Below are positions 35,207-44,875 of a stretch of 64,000 bases of DNA, in pieces. Under the pieces are notes generated by a model. It made no database searches and had not been told where the DNA came from. It saw only the letters and a program-made list of their open reading frames with translations. Numbering within the stretch: position 1 is the first letter of the stretch; each line of letters starts with the position of its first letter. Made by a program: the position numbers and the translations under genes. The DNA lies in NCBI GenBank assembly GCA_016932075.1, contig JAFGDP010000023.1, forward strand, positions 1-64,000. The letters are read 5' to 3'. The DNA comes from Chitinispirillaceae bacterium. Lineage in GTDB: Bacteria > Fibrobacterota > Chitinivibrionia > Chitinivibrionales > Chitinispirillaceae.

Positions 35207-36436
35207 TTGAATATTGAATTGCTTCTTGGACCGACCCCTCTGACGAAATACCTTTTTTTCACGGCCGTGCTGCTTGCCGGGGGCGATATTCTGGCCACAC
35301 TGTTTGCGGTTATCTACCAGCGTTTCTGGTATGAAAAGATTCGCCGTCCGAAATTTTCGAAACTGTATGTCCCGCGTTGTTCTATCATCGTTCCCTGCAA
35401 AGGCGTCTCAAAAAACTTCAATGCCAACGTCGAAGGATTTCTCAAGCTCGACTATGGGAATTTTGAGGTGCTTTATATAGTAGAAAATGAGCGCGACCCG
35501 GCAGCCGCGGCAATCAGTGAAATCACCAACCGTTATGCCAACGCCCGCCTGGTGATTGCGGGCCTTTCCAAAAACTGCGCCCAAAAAAACCATAACTTGC
35601 TCGCCGGCATTCGCGAAGCGCACGACCCCGATGTCTACGTGTTCGCCGATTCCGATATCAGGCCGGCCGGCCAATGGCTGCATGAACTGGTGCTTCCGCT
35701 GTCTGAACAGCGTGTAGCCGTAACGAGCGGATATCGCTGGCTGCATGCGAAAAAAGGAACGCTGGGCGAACAGGCGCATGCATTATCTAACGTGTTTATC
35801 TACGTGCTTTTTTCGGTTGCCTCCTTCCTCGGCGGCGTCGGACTGTGGGGAGGATCCATGGCAATAAGAAAAAAAACCTTCGATGAACTGGAGGTTGCGG
35901 AACTATGGTCACGGACCGCTGTCGACGACATGAGTCTTTCGCAGGTAGTCAAGAGGAATCGCTACCGGAGCGTCATCGTCCCGGCGAGTATGACCCATTC
36001 CGACGAGCTGCTGCCCACCGTCACGGCCACGTTTGCCTGGTTCACACGGCAGACCATGTTTCTCAAGGCGTATTTCAAAGCGATCTGGTTGATTGGCGGC
36101 ATGATCCTGACCATAGGCGGCGTTACGCTGTTTACCCTGCTGCCCCTTGCCGCGCTCGGCGCGCTATCCGAACACCGCAGTTTCCTCGATTGCGGCGGTG
36201 CCGCGGCCTCGGTGTTGTACATCGGCGAATGTATCGTCGTGCTTCTGTACCCTCTATTGGGTCCCATGCCCCGTTTTCACACGCTCCTGCTGTATATGCC
36301 GATTGTCCGCATAACCCATATCATGAGTTACTTCAGGACGATTTTTTCCAACGTTATCACGTGGGCAGGTGTGCGGTACTATCTCACCTTTTCCGGTAAT
36401 GTCGCGCGTATCGAACGCCCGACACCGGTACTTTGA
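35207..36436 (+). CDS. Ceramide-glucosyltransferase-like family 2/21 glycosyltransferase
   Basis: Membrane glycosyltransferase of the GT21-like branch of GT2 that uses a lipid acceptor, usually a ceramide or hopanoid-type lipid. N-terminal span (about residues 14-40), cytoplasmic catalytic region with VPCKG, ADSDIRP (DSD at 148-150), VDDMSLSQ (239-241) and AWFTRQ (about 277-282, a relaxed (Q/R)xxRW-type end), and several C-terminal spans (about 293-375). The TTG start is favoured because GGAGG sits 7 nt before it. No sphingolipid genes lie nearby, so the acceptor is unknown; the inositol-phosphate synthase in this window hints at unusual polar lipids. Confidence 0.85.
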   Translation: MNIELLLGPTPLTKYLFFTAVLLAGGDILATLFAVIYQRFWYEKIRRPKFSKLYVPRCSIIVPCKGVSKNFNANVEGFLKLDYGNFEVLYIVENERDPAAAAISEITNRYANARLVIAGLSKNCAQKNHNLLAGIREAHDPDVYVFADSDIRPAGQWLHELVLPLSEQRVAVTSGYRWLHAKKGTLGEQAHALSNVFIYVLFSVASFLGGVGLWGGSMAIRKKTFDELEVAELWSRTAVDDMSLSQVVKRNRYRSVIVPASMTHSDELLPTVTATFAWFTRQTMFLKAYFKAIWLIGGMILTIGGVTLFTLLPLAALGALSEHRSFLDCGGAAASVLYIGECIVVLLYPLLGPMPRFHTLLLYMPIVRITHIMSYFRTIFSNVITWAGVRYYLTFSGNVARIERPTPVL

Positions 36437-36446
36437 GAAGCTGAGC

Positions 36447-37085
36447 ATGGCTCTGCGCTGCGCACTATTCGCATCCGGCGGGGGCAGCAACTTCCAGGCC
36501 CTGCTCGACCGTCAGGCTGCAGGCGATCTTCATGTCGAGTTCGCTCTCCTCATCGGTAACAACAGCCGCGCTGCCGCGTTCGAACGGGCACGGTCCAGAA
36601 GCATACCGGCCCTGCACCTGGCCCCTTCACACTTTCCCGATGAACAGACCTACGTCGACAGGCTGCTGGCGGTCTTTCGCGATCATGCGGTCGACCTGAT
36701 CGTGCTTGCCGGGTACATGAAGCGACTGCCTCCACCGATCGTGCGGGCGTATAATAACCGTATTGTTAATATTCATCCGGGACTCCTGCCGGCCTTCGGC
36801 GGCCCGGGCATGTACGGCCACCATGTCCATGAGGCGGTCCTTGCCTACGGAACAAAAGTAACGGGAGTGACCGTGCATTTTGTCGATGAAGAGTATGACC
36901 ATGGACCGATCATCCTCCAGGAGTGTGTGCCCGTGCTCGATAACGATACCCCGGATACCCTGGCCGAGCGCGTGCTCGCGGTAGAACACGCCAGTTACTG
37001 GCGGGCAATCGAAGCCATCGCACAGGGAAAAATCAAAGTAGAGGGCAGACGGGTGGTGGGTAAGGAACCATCAGTAACCGCTTAA
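36447..37085 (+). CDS. purN: Phosphoribosylglycinamide formyltransferase
   Basis: Transfers a formyl group from 10-formyltetrahydrofolate to GAR in purine synthesis. ATG 36447 gives MALRCALFASGGGSNFQALLD, the nucleotide-binding N-terminus. The catalytic triad residues are seen as Asn and His in VNIHPGLLPAF and Asp in the VHFVDEEYDHGPII region. The length of 212 aa is normal. It starts 10 bp after the glycosyltransferase stop and so may be co-transcribed. Other purine genes are absent here. Confidence 0.95.
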   Translation: MALRCALFASGGGSNFQALLDRQAAGDLHVEFALLIGNNSRAAAFERARSRSIPALHLAPSHFPDEQTYVDRLLAVFRDHAVDLIVLAGYMKRLPPPIVRAYNNRIVNIHPGLLPAFGGPGMYGHHVHEAVLAYGTKVTGVTVHFVDEEYDHGPIILQECVPVLDNDTPDTLAERVLAVEHASYWRAIEAIAQGKIKVEGRRVVGKEPSVTA

Positions 37086-37127
37086 GGCCTGCGGAACAAA
37101 TGTACAAGAATCGAAAGTCCTTGGATT

Positions 37128-37475
37128 ATGCGTATAATAGAAAAAACGATCCCCGTTTCTGAACTGCGAACAATGGCGGAAAACCGGTTCGGCAGTCTTG
37201 TAAAAGCCGTTGTCGATATTCGTTTGCGTGTAATCGCCCTTGACGCCGAACTGCATTCTGATGAGGAGGCCGCTCTTCTGGACCATGGTTCCCAGCAGGA
37301 AGATCTATGGGGAATAAACCTCTATCCTGAATATAATCCGGTGGATGACGGTTTTGTCGAATTCGATTCTATGATCAATCTGCGGCCTTCACAGGGAAAC
37401 CGTTCCAGAAATATCGATAACGCTGAAATCCGCCGGAAGATTATCGATATTGTGCGCAAGGCAGTCGTGCAATGA
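37128..37475 (+). CDS. DUF5674 family protein
   Basis: Small conserved protein of unknown function, DUF5674. Hallmarks are ELRTMAENRFGSLVKAVVDI, ALDAELHSDEEAALLDHGSQQEDLWGINLYPE and the strongly conserved EFDSMINLRPSQGNRSR. No signal or membrane segment. It overlaps the following gene by four bases (ATGA), so the two act as a unit. DUF5674 proteins occur sporadically and in mobile-like contexts; a toxin-antitoxin or RNA-linked role is only conjecture. Confidence 0.9.
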   Translation: MRIIEKTIPVSELRTMAENRFGSLVKAVVDIRLRVIALDAELHSDEEAALLDHGSQQEDLWGINLYPEYNPVDDGFVEFDSMINLRPSQGNRSRNIDNAEIRRKIIDIVRKAVVQ

Positions 37476-37801
37476 TACAACACAAAGAACTCGCTGCAGG
37501 GAAATGGAACACCCTTTCTTTCTGTGAACAAATGGCGAACATCGGCAGCGAAGTCGAGCGGACCATCCTGTGGAAAACAAAGGGGAACCCCGCTTACAGT
37601 ATCAGTGCTTTTGAGCGTGCGCTTGAGCTGCTTGATCTTACCATTCGGGACCGGAAAAACAGGAAGCGACTGAAAGAGATTACCAGGATTAGAGAAGCCC
37701 TCGCCGACCATTTTTATTTCGATAACGAATATCGAACTGACGATACTGGATGGCGAAACTATTTTTTCAGCTTTAATTATGCTGCTCGGGCGCATCGATA
37801 G
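37472..37801 (+). CDS. Conserved hypothetical partner of DUF5674
   Basis: 109-aa helical protein. The segment MANIGSEVERTILWKTKGN, then AFERALELLDLTI, and the C-terminal DHFYFDNEYRTDDTGWRNYFF motif are highly conserved in this small family, which I recognise as an uncharacterised protein found beside DUF5674. It begins at the ATGA overlap with DUF5674. No catalytic motif is evident. The pair sits between purN and rnhB, two housekeeping genes, like an insertion. Confidence 0.8.
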   Translation: MIQHKELAAGKWNTLSFCEQMANIGSEVERTILWKTKGNPAYSISAFERALELLDLTIRDRKNRKRLKEITRIREALADHFYFDNEYRTDDTGWRNYFFSFNYAARAHR

Positions 37802-37820
37802 AACAGGAAAAACGCCGTCA

Positions 37821-38489
37821 ATGGAAACCGCCGCAACGCGCACATTTGAAGCTGATGGTTCCTCACTCTACGCCTTTGATCATACGATTGCGGCCTCTCG
37901 GGGAGGGCATGTTGTCGGTATTGACGAAGCCGGTCGCGGGCCTCTGGCCGGACCGGTCGTGGCAGCGGCAGTGGTTCTCGATCTTGAAAAAGAGATCCCG
38001 GGCATCAATGATTCAAAAAAAATCCCTCCCGGAAAACGGGAGGCGCTGTACGAGCGTATCCTTGCCGAGGCCAGGTTTTGCGCAACGGGGGAGGCCAGCG
38101 TGGAGGAAATCGAGCGCGTGAACATCCTGCAGGCGACCTTTCTGGCCATGCGGCGCGCACTTGACCAGTGCGCGCTCCGCGGGGCATTAGCGCTTGTCGA
38201 CGGCAATCGTCCGATACCGTCCGTTGACCCCGGCAGGCAGGAGTGTGTCGTGAGAGGGGACGCTCGCAGCGCATCGATCGCAGCGGCCTCGATTGTCGCC
38301 AAGGTGACCCGGGACCGGATCATGAGGCGCTTTCATGAACGGTATCCCATGTATGATTTTCTATCGAATAAGGGATATGGAACAGCGGCACACCGGCAGC
38401 GTATTGTCGCCCACGGACTATGTGATATCCATCGACGATCCTTTTGCATGCCGTTCATTTCCCAGACCGCTTTGGCCTTTCATGAATAA
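37821..38489 (+). CDS. rnhB: Ribonuclease HII
   Basis: Degrades RNA in RNA-DNA hybrids and removes misincorporated ribonucleotides. Active-site acids are in GIDEAGRGPLAGPV (Asp and Glu) and ALVDGN, with a fourth Asp in the SIVAKVTRDRIM region; NDSKKIPPGKRE and GYGTAAHRQ complete the family pattern. ATG 37821 (222 aa) is preferred; an earlier ATG at 37779 would overlap the preceding gene and lacks a ribosome site. Confidence 0.95.
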   Translation: METAATRTFEADGSSLYAFDHTIAASRGGHVVGIDEAGRGPLAGPVVAAAVVLDLEKEIPGINDSKKIPPGKREALYERILAEARFCATGEASVEEIERVNILQATFLAMRRALDQCALRGALALVDGNRPIPSVDPGRQECVVRGDARSASIAAASIVAKVTRDRIMRRFHERYPMYDFLSNKGYGTAAHRQRIVAHGLCDIHRRSFCMPFISQTALAFHE

Positions 38490-38508
38490 CCGGTAGAAGG
38501 ATGATCGC

Positions 38509-39822
38509 ATGCTTGCAATAAGGCCGTTTAGAGGATACCGTTTCCGCTGCGGCAGGCCCGAAGATCTGGGCAGGTTCATATCCCCGCCATACGATATGCT
38601 TGACGATTCCATGGTCGCGGCGCTTCATGAGAAGGATCCCCGCAATGCCGTGCGGATCGTCCAGAACCGCCCGGAACCATCCGATACAACCAACCGCGAG
38701 CGTCACGCGCGCGCCGCCCGCATCTGGGGCGAATGGGTGGCGCAGGGCATTGTGGTTCAGGACAAAGAACCGTCCGTCTACCTCTATGAACAGACCTTTT
38801 CCGTTGCTATCGGAGGCGTCGAACGATCCTTTACCCGCACTGCCGTGGTCGCAATGGTCGCCCTTTCGGACTTCGGCGAGAAGATTGTATTTCCCCACGA
38901 ATACACCCTTTCCGGCCCGAAGGCCGACCGCTATGAACAGATGGAGGAGACGCGGCTCAACGAAGGAGTGATTTTCGGCCTTCTGGCCGATGACAATGGC
39001 GATCTCTACCGGCTGATCCTCGCCCTGAAAAACGGCGATCCGTTGGGAACCGCCGTGGATGCGGACGGTGTGCGGCATGACCTGTATCGCTGCGACGAAC
39101 CCTCGCTTATACACGCGTTTACCGGGGCGGCGAAGCAAAGCACCATCCTTATCGCCGACGGCCACCACCGCTACGAAACCGCGCTTTCGTTTTATCACAA
39201 CCACCACGACGAGGTGGCCCTGGGCTTTGTCATGATGAGCCTCGTCTCCATGGCTGATCCGGGACTTGTCATACGGTCATTCCACCGGCTCATACGCCGG
39301 CGACCGCAGGACCGGCAGGTCGACTTCACCGGGGAGCTGCGCAACTATTTCACCCTGACCGATTACGGGGCGGCCGACATCGACGCCATAAACACGTTTC
39401 TCGGAACCAGCGGCTCGCATGACGAGATCCTCTTCTGCGACAGCGCCTCCAAACGGCTTTACCGCCTTGCGCTCAACGAAAACGGCAGGGGCATGATACA
39501 AAAGGAGCTTCCCGGCTATTCGCCGCAATGGAAGCTGCTTAACGTTTCAAAAATCAACGTTTCCGCCGTCCATCGCATCCTCGGTCTCCCGCTCGACGGC
39601 CATGTGCTGCACGAGGTGATCGATTACATGAATGACGCGCAGGCCGCTCTTCGACGCTGCCTTTCGCCCCAGGACTATTACGGCTGTTTCTTTATCCACC
39701 CGCTGACCATTGGAACCATCCATGCGATCGTCGCCGGCGGCGAGCGCATGCCGCAGAAGTCAACCAATTTCTTTCCGAAATTCTATTCCGGTCTCGTATT
39801 CAACAGGCTGGGAGACGCGTGA
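38509..39822 (+). CDS. DUF1015 family protein
   Basis: Conserved DUF1015 protein, about 437 aa, cytosolic. Recognised from the N-terminus AIRPFRGYRFRCGRPEDLGRFISPPYDM, the ILIADGHHRYETALSFY motif and the C-terminal MPQKSTNFFPKFYSGLVF. Its HGHHRYETA-type motif suggests a kinase-like or nucleotide-handling fold; serine kinases of phosphoserine synthesis have been proposed for relatives, but the biochemical role here is not settled. The start has AGAAGGA 9 nt upstream. It overlaps the next gene by 4 bp (GTGA). Confidence 0.9.
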   Translation: MLAIRPFRGYRFRCGRPEDLGRFISPPYDMLDDSMVAALHEKDPRNAVRIVQNRPEPSDTTNRERHARAARIWGEWVAQGIVVQDKEPSVYLYEQTFSVAIGGVERSFTRTAVVAMVALSDFGEKIVFPHEYTLSGPKADRYEQMEETRLNEGVIFGLLADDNGDLYRLILALKNGDPLGTAVDADGVRHDLYRCDEPSLIHAFTGAAKQSTILIADGHHRYETALSFYHNHHDEVALGFVMMSLVSMADPGLVIRSFHRLIRRRPQDRQVDFTGELRNYFTLTDYGAADIDAINTFLGTSGSHDEILFCDSASKRLYRLALNENGRGMIQKELPGYSPQWKLLNVSKINVSAVHRILGLPLDGHVLHEVIDYMNDAQAALRRCLSPQDYYGCFFIHPLTIGTIHAIVAGGERMPQKSTNFFPKFYSGLVFNRLGDA

Positions 39823-40880
39823 AAAGGAAACACGCCCTGCAGCTTGCCGGCGGCATGCTGCTCGCCGGCACCGGCCTTTTTATTTTTCTCCGCGACGTCG
39901 ACCTGGCACGGCTCTGGTTCCATCTGCGGACCACGCCGTGGTGGGTCATTGCCGCGGGTATCGGATTGACAATTTGCACGCTGCTCCTGCGCAGCGTCCG
40001 CTGGAACATGATCCTTCCCCCCTCCGCCCGGGGATCGCGCCGCGGTCTTTTCGGCATCGTCATGATCGGCTTCATGGTAAACAACTTCCTGCCCGCCCGT
40101 CTTGGCGAGGCGACCCGCATGCTGCTCCTGTGGAAACGGAACCGGTTTACGGTGGCGCAAAGCGTCGGATCGGTCGCGCTCGAACGGGTGATTGATATCA
40201 TCATATTCCTCTCTTTTTTCTTTATCCCGGCACTCCTCCTGTCCGACCTCCGCTCTCTGATTCCCTACGCCATTCCCATGGCGCTGGGATCCGGCGCCGT
40301 TCTCTTGACCGGAATCCTGTATTTCCTGTTTCCTTCACCAATGAAATTTTTCTTCAAACGGGGACTCAGGGTCCTGCCGTTGAAATTGAGGGAACGCGCG
40401 GCAACCATGGGGGGCGATCTTCTCTCCACGCTCCACTGGCTCTTTCATCCGGGAAAATGTGTCGCGATGATCCTTATTTCGATTGCCACGGTCGGCTGTC
40501 ACGCCGTGATGATGATCATTTTTGTCCGGCAGGAAGCATTTGGCGCTCTTGAGGGCATGTTCACCGCTTCCTGCGCCGCGCTCGGCGCGGCAATTCCCCT
40601 CTCGCCCGGTTATGTGGGCACGCTCCATGCCGCGCTGAAACAGGGATTGGTGCTGTGCAACGTTGTTACCTCGAAGGCAATCGCCGTTGCCACCCTGTAT
40701 CACGCCATAGGCTATGTTACCGTTACCGTGTTCGGGCTCTATTATTTTATGCGCATGGGTCTCTCATTTAAGGACATTGGAACGGCAAAGCAGGAGATTG
40801 ATCGCGAGCAAACGCCACCGGCCCGCTGTGACCAAACGCCGTCTGGATCGGAGAGCGGTGATGGAGCAAAAAAGCCATGA
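39819..40880 (+). CDS. UPF0104 / lysylphosphatidylglycerol-synthase-like transmembrane protein
   Basis: Integral membrane protein with about eight spans resembling the flippase half of MprF (LPG_synthase_TM, UPF0104). Signatures: LLRSVRWNMIL, MVNNFLPARLGEATRMLLL and GAAIPLSPGYVGTLHAAL. The GTG start overlaps the DUF1015 stop. The tail (about 335-353) is polar and low in complexity. It lacks the lysyl-transferase domain, so it may flip or retain a lipid rather than aminoacylate one. Confidence 0.88.
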   Translation: MKRKHALQLAGGMLLAGTGLFIFLRDVDLARLWFHLRTTPWWVIAAGIGLTICTLLLRSVRWNMILPPSARGSRRGLFGIVMIGFMVNNFLPARLGEATRMLLLWKRNRFTVAQSVGSVALERVIDIIIFLSFFFIPALLLSDLRSLIPYAIPMALGSGAVLLTGILYFLFPSPMKFFFKRGLRVLPLKLRERAATMGGDLLSTLHWLFHPGKCVAMILISIATVGCHAVMMIIFVRQEAFGALEGMFTASCAALGAAIPLSPGYVGTLHAALKQGLVLCNVVTSKAIAVATLYHAIGYVTVTVFGLYYFMRMGLSFKDIGTAKQEIDREQTPPARCDQTPSGSESGDGAKKP

Positions 40881-40905
40881 AACCGTTGACCCCAAAGGAA
40901 TTCCT

Positions 40906-41904
<999 letters not shown>

Positions 41905-42006
41905 CACTGCGGCTCTACACAAGCCCGCTACAATGGCAGACCGGCAACTGAAGCGAAAAAGTACCCCCACCCGCTTTCCGCCAAATCCCGTGCGATCAGG
42001 CACTAT
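41905..42006. other. Convergent intergenic region
   Basis: 102 bp between converging genes. A weak dyad AAGCG/CGCTT (about 41951-41980) may serve as a bidirectional terminator, but no clear T-tract follows. Confidence 0.3.
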
Positions 42007-42792
42007 TTAGGGCATCGGCTTTTCCCCGGGTTTGCGCTCCACGTGCGTCTCAAGCCGGGCTGTGATGAACGACACCGTATCAGGTATGGATAGAGGAATA
42101 AGCGTCGGCGTGGACCGCCAGATTTTTCCTCCTGGATACAGGATCTTGCTTTTGCAGACAAGGAGGTGCGAGCCTGGCCGCGCGAGGAAAAAGACCTTGT
42201 CTTCCGGCGGCAAGGTAATGGTAGTGCTCCGGTTGTAGGCGGTGTCGACGATCGCCAGCTCGTACTCATAGCTGGTCAGGGAGTTGAGCCGCACCAGCGA
42301 AAGCCCTTTTTCATAACAGGAGGCGGCAAGCCCGGCATGCGCTGGATCGGGCGTAACGCCGCGCGCGAAAAAAGCGTTGTTCCATATCGTTGAATACTGT
42401 TCCACCGTAATGGCCATGACCGAATCCTTGTTGGTGAAATTCTGCGCCTGGACATGAACGATGTTCCTGTTCACCGCGTCCAGAAGCTCGTTTCTCCTGG
42501 CCATATCCACCTTCGGGGTTGAAGAGCCAAGCAGCCATTCGCTGTAGTCGGCCATCTCCTTTTTCCACGCCTCCTGCGATATGACCTTTGCGTGGTTGAC
42601 GTCCGGCACCACAAGCGACGGAATGACCTTCAGCAGCGCATCGGTATATTGCATGACCGCTTCGGGAAAATCCCCTTTTTGTTCCGCGGCAACGGCCGTG
42701 TTGATATCGGCCGTAACGCGCAGCTTCATGACCACGAAAATTCCTGCAACAATTACCGCCAGAACGACAAGCAGAATGATGGTGTTTTTCAT
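42007..42792 (-). CDS. Membrane-anchored protein of unknown function
   Basis: 261-aa protein with one N-terminal span (about residues 3-22, TIILLVVLAVIVAGIFVVM) and the remainder periplasmic or outside, with helical TPR-like character (AVAAEQKGDFPEAVMQYTDALLKV) and a C-terminal beta-rich portion. ATG 42792 follows AAAGGA. No family recognised. It is the last gene after the polysaccharide glycosyltransferases, 92 bp downstream of the last one, and may belong to the same transcript. Confidence 0.7.
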   Translation of the reverse strand: MKNTIILLVVLAVIVAGIFVVMKLRVTADINTAVAAEQKGDFPEAVMQYTDALLKVIPSLVVPDVNHAKVISQEAWKKEMADYSEWLLGSSTPKVDMARRNELLDAVNRNIVHVQAQNFTNKDSVMAITVEQYSTIWNNAFFARGVTPDPAHAGLAASCYEKGLSLVRLNSLTSYEYELAIVDTAYNRSTTITLPPEDKVFFLARPGSHLLVCKSKILYPGGKIWRSTPTLIPLSIPDTVSFITARLETHVERKPGEKPMP

Positions 42793-42884
42793 GGCATTTC
42801 CTTTCATTGAGACGGGGTGGGGGGTACTACCGTGAAAAATTACGTTGGAGACGGGAGGGAAGCAAGTAGAAGCGCACGGGCATA

Positions 42885-43919
42885 TCAAACGATGCTGTCG
42901 AGCGCCCCCTGGTATACCATCTCATACCGCCGTGCGATTTCGTGGATGTCGTATTGCTTCACGGCGCGCACGCCATCACTAACGAGCTGCTGCCGCAGCA
43001 CCTGATCGCGGAGCACCTCATTGAGGCCGGCGCCGAGCGTCCGGGATGCGCAGAGGAGACCGCTGTTACGGTGGTTGATTATCTCCCCGGTACCGGCACT
43101 GCGCACCGCGACCACCGCAGTACCGCATGCCATGGCCTCGATGGCCGGAACGCCGAAGCCTTCGTATGAGCCTGGCAGGCAGCAGATCCATGCCTTGCGG
43201 TATTCGGTAATGAGCTCCTGTTCACTGATCCTTGCGAGGCAGCGGACGCCCGGGCTGGTCACTGATGCCGGACCGATAACCGTGAGAGTCGTTTGCGGGT
43301 GAGCAGGCAGCACGGTTTCATTAAACACCCGCAGCAGCAGATCTCCCTGTTTTCTGCTCTTGAAATCGCCGATAAACAGAATTGAAGGACGCGAGGTTTT
43401 GCATGGTGGATCAGGAGAAAAACGATCAAGCGGAACGCCGCAGGGAATGACGTGCCTGATGAGGGGCAATGCCCGCTTTGTTGTCTCAGAAATCCCGGCA
43501 AGCGTGCCCTGCCGCAGGCAGGAAATCCATTCGAGCGCATGAAAAAGGGCCTGGTAGCAGAACCGGGCCGGCGTTTTGGCGTGGAGCGCTTCGTCTCGCG
43601 CGCTGCCGTAAAATGTCCTGATTCGTCTTCGTGAACCGGCACAGAGGTAATCGTCGCCATGATAATGCAGGATATCGAAACCGGAACGGTCAACTGTTTT
43701 AAAGGCCCGGGCTGGCGCGAATTTGCGCCTTGTTTTTGTTGCCGGTACCGAGGGAAGCTGGACAATCCGGTAGGATGCATGGTCGGGCGGAGGAGAAAAC
43801 GAGAAACAGGTCACCTGATGACCCCGCGCAACAAGCGACGCGGCCAGGCGATCGACCTGAACGGACACGCCGTTCGGCCGGTCTGAGGGGAGCTCTTTGC
43901 TGAAAAAAGCGATATTCAT
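42885..43919 (-). CDS. Family 4 glycosyltransferase
   Basis: GT-B glycosyltransferase that adds a sugar from a nucleotide donor during polysaccharide synthesis. Start ATG 43919 (MNIAFFSKELPSDRPNGVSVQVDRLA), overlapping the upstream stop by four bases. The donor-binding E-x7-E motif is seen as YEGFGVPAIEAMACGTAVVA, and FIGDFKSRKQGDLLL opens the C-terminal Rossmann domain. Fourth and last glycosyltransferase of the operon. Sugar specificity is not readable. Confidence 0.92.
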   Translation of the reverse strand: MNIAFFSKELPSDRPNGVSVQVDRLAASLVARGHQVTCFSFSPPPDHASYRIVQLPSVPATKTRRKFAPARAFKTVDRSGFDILHYHGDDYLCAGSRRRIRTFYGSARDEALHAKTPARFCYQALFHALEWISCLRQGTLAGISETTKRALPLIRHVIPCGVPLDRFSPDPPCKTSRPSILFIGDFKSRKQGDLLLRVFNETVLPAHPQTTLTVIGPASVTSPGVRCLARISEQELITEYRKAWICCLPGSYEGFGVPAIEAMACGTAVVAVRSAGTGEIINHRNSGLLCASRTLGAGLNEVLRDQVLRQQLVSDGVRAVKQYDIHEIARRYEMVYQGALDSIV

Positions 43920-44875
43920 AGTATCAGCAATCTGCGAAACCGGATACTGCCATGGAGCAGGGCCCCGAAGAGTGCCAGGGGCGCGACCAGACAGGAGACC
44001 CATTCAATCGCGAACATGGTGACCGGCCCGCGTACGCCGCAACGGCGAATTGCACTGGCGCTAACAGCGAAAACGACGACCGTACAACCGATCAGGAACG
44101 CCACCGTTCCCGACAGTATTGACAATCCCGCAACCGGGTACAGGACCAGCAGCAGAAAAAGCGACGGCGGAAACGGCGACCGCACATGATCGCGATAGCG
44201 TCGTGAATGCTTCTTATACAGCAGCGGATCGAACCGCCGGTTGAGGCAGTTCTTGAGCAGGTCCCACGGCTCTCCTGCTCTGAAGCGATGCGTAACGTTG
44301 ATACGCTCGCTCGTATGAATCTCATGGTTCCGATCCAGAAGCGTGAAGCAGAAATCAAGGTCCTCCCGCTGGACCGTGAACCGCTCGTCAAATCCGCCGG
44401 CTTCCTGAAAAACGGCTCTGCGACAGAAGAGATTATTCGTCCGGTATCCGAATGACTCCAATCGGCGATACTCCCGCAGCGCGGGCATGACGTTTTCAGG
44501 AGATGCAATACTGGTAAGCCCTTCGACCGCGGCCGCGGCACTATGGGCTGATAAATACCCATAGCCCTGTTCCAGCCAGTCACGCGAAGGGATGCAATCA
44601 TCATCAATAAAGGCGACGATCGCGGCGCGTGCTTTCCCGACGCCGGCATTCCGTTTTCTGCTGATACTGCGGTCATCAATGCTCTGGAACAGCACCTCTG
44701 AAAATTGTTTTTGGAGCGTCTCGACAGGATAGTCGCAGACTGCGACGATTTCATACCGGGACCGGTCCATTGACTGGTCACAAAGCGCTTTCAACAGGCC
44801 GGAGAGATACTGCGGCCGGTGAGAGGCGATCACCACCGAAACAAGCGGCTGGGATGTCGACGCGGGTGCGGTCAT
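43916..44875 (-). CDS. Family 2 glycosyltransferase with C-terminal membrane segments
   Basis: GT-A enzyme of the polysaccharide operon. VSVVIASHRPQYLSGLLKAL at the N-terminus, DDDCIPS (about residues 93-99) as the metal-binding acidic motif, and GGFDERFTVQREDLDF as the acceptor-side motif. Two or three hydrophobic stretches lie at the C-terminus (about 235-310), so it is membrane-anchored. Overlaps both neighbours by four bases. Confidence 0.92.
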   Translation of the reverse strand: MTAPASTSQPLVSVVIASHRPQYLSGLLKALCDQSMDRSRYEIVAVCDYPVETLQKQFSEVLFQSIDDRSISRKRNAGVGKARAAIVAFIDDDCIPSRDWLEQGYGYLSAHSAAAAVEGLTSIASPENVMPALREYRRLESFGYRTNNLFCRRAVFQEAGGFDERFTVQREDLDFCFTLLDRNHEIHTSERINVTHRFRAGEPWDLLKNCLNRRFDPLLYKKHSRRYRDHVRSPFPPSLFLLLVLYPVAGLSILSGTVAFLIGCTVVVFAVSASAIRRCGVRGPVTMFAIEWVSCLVAPLALFGALLHGSIRFRRLLIL

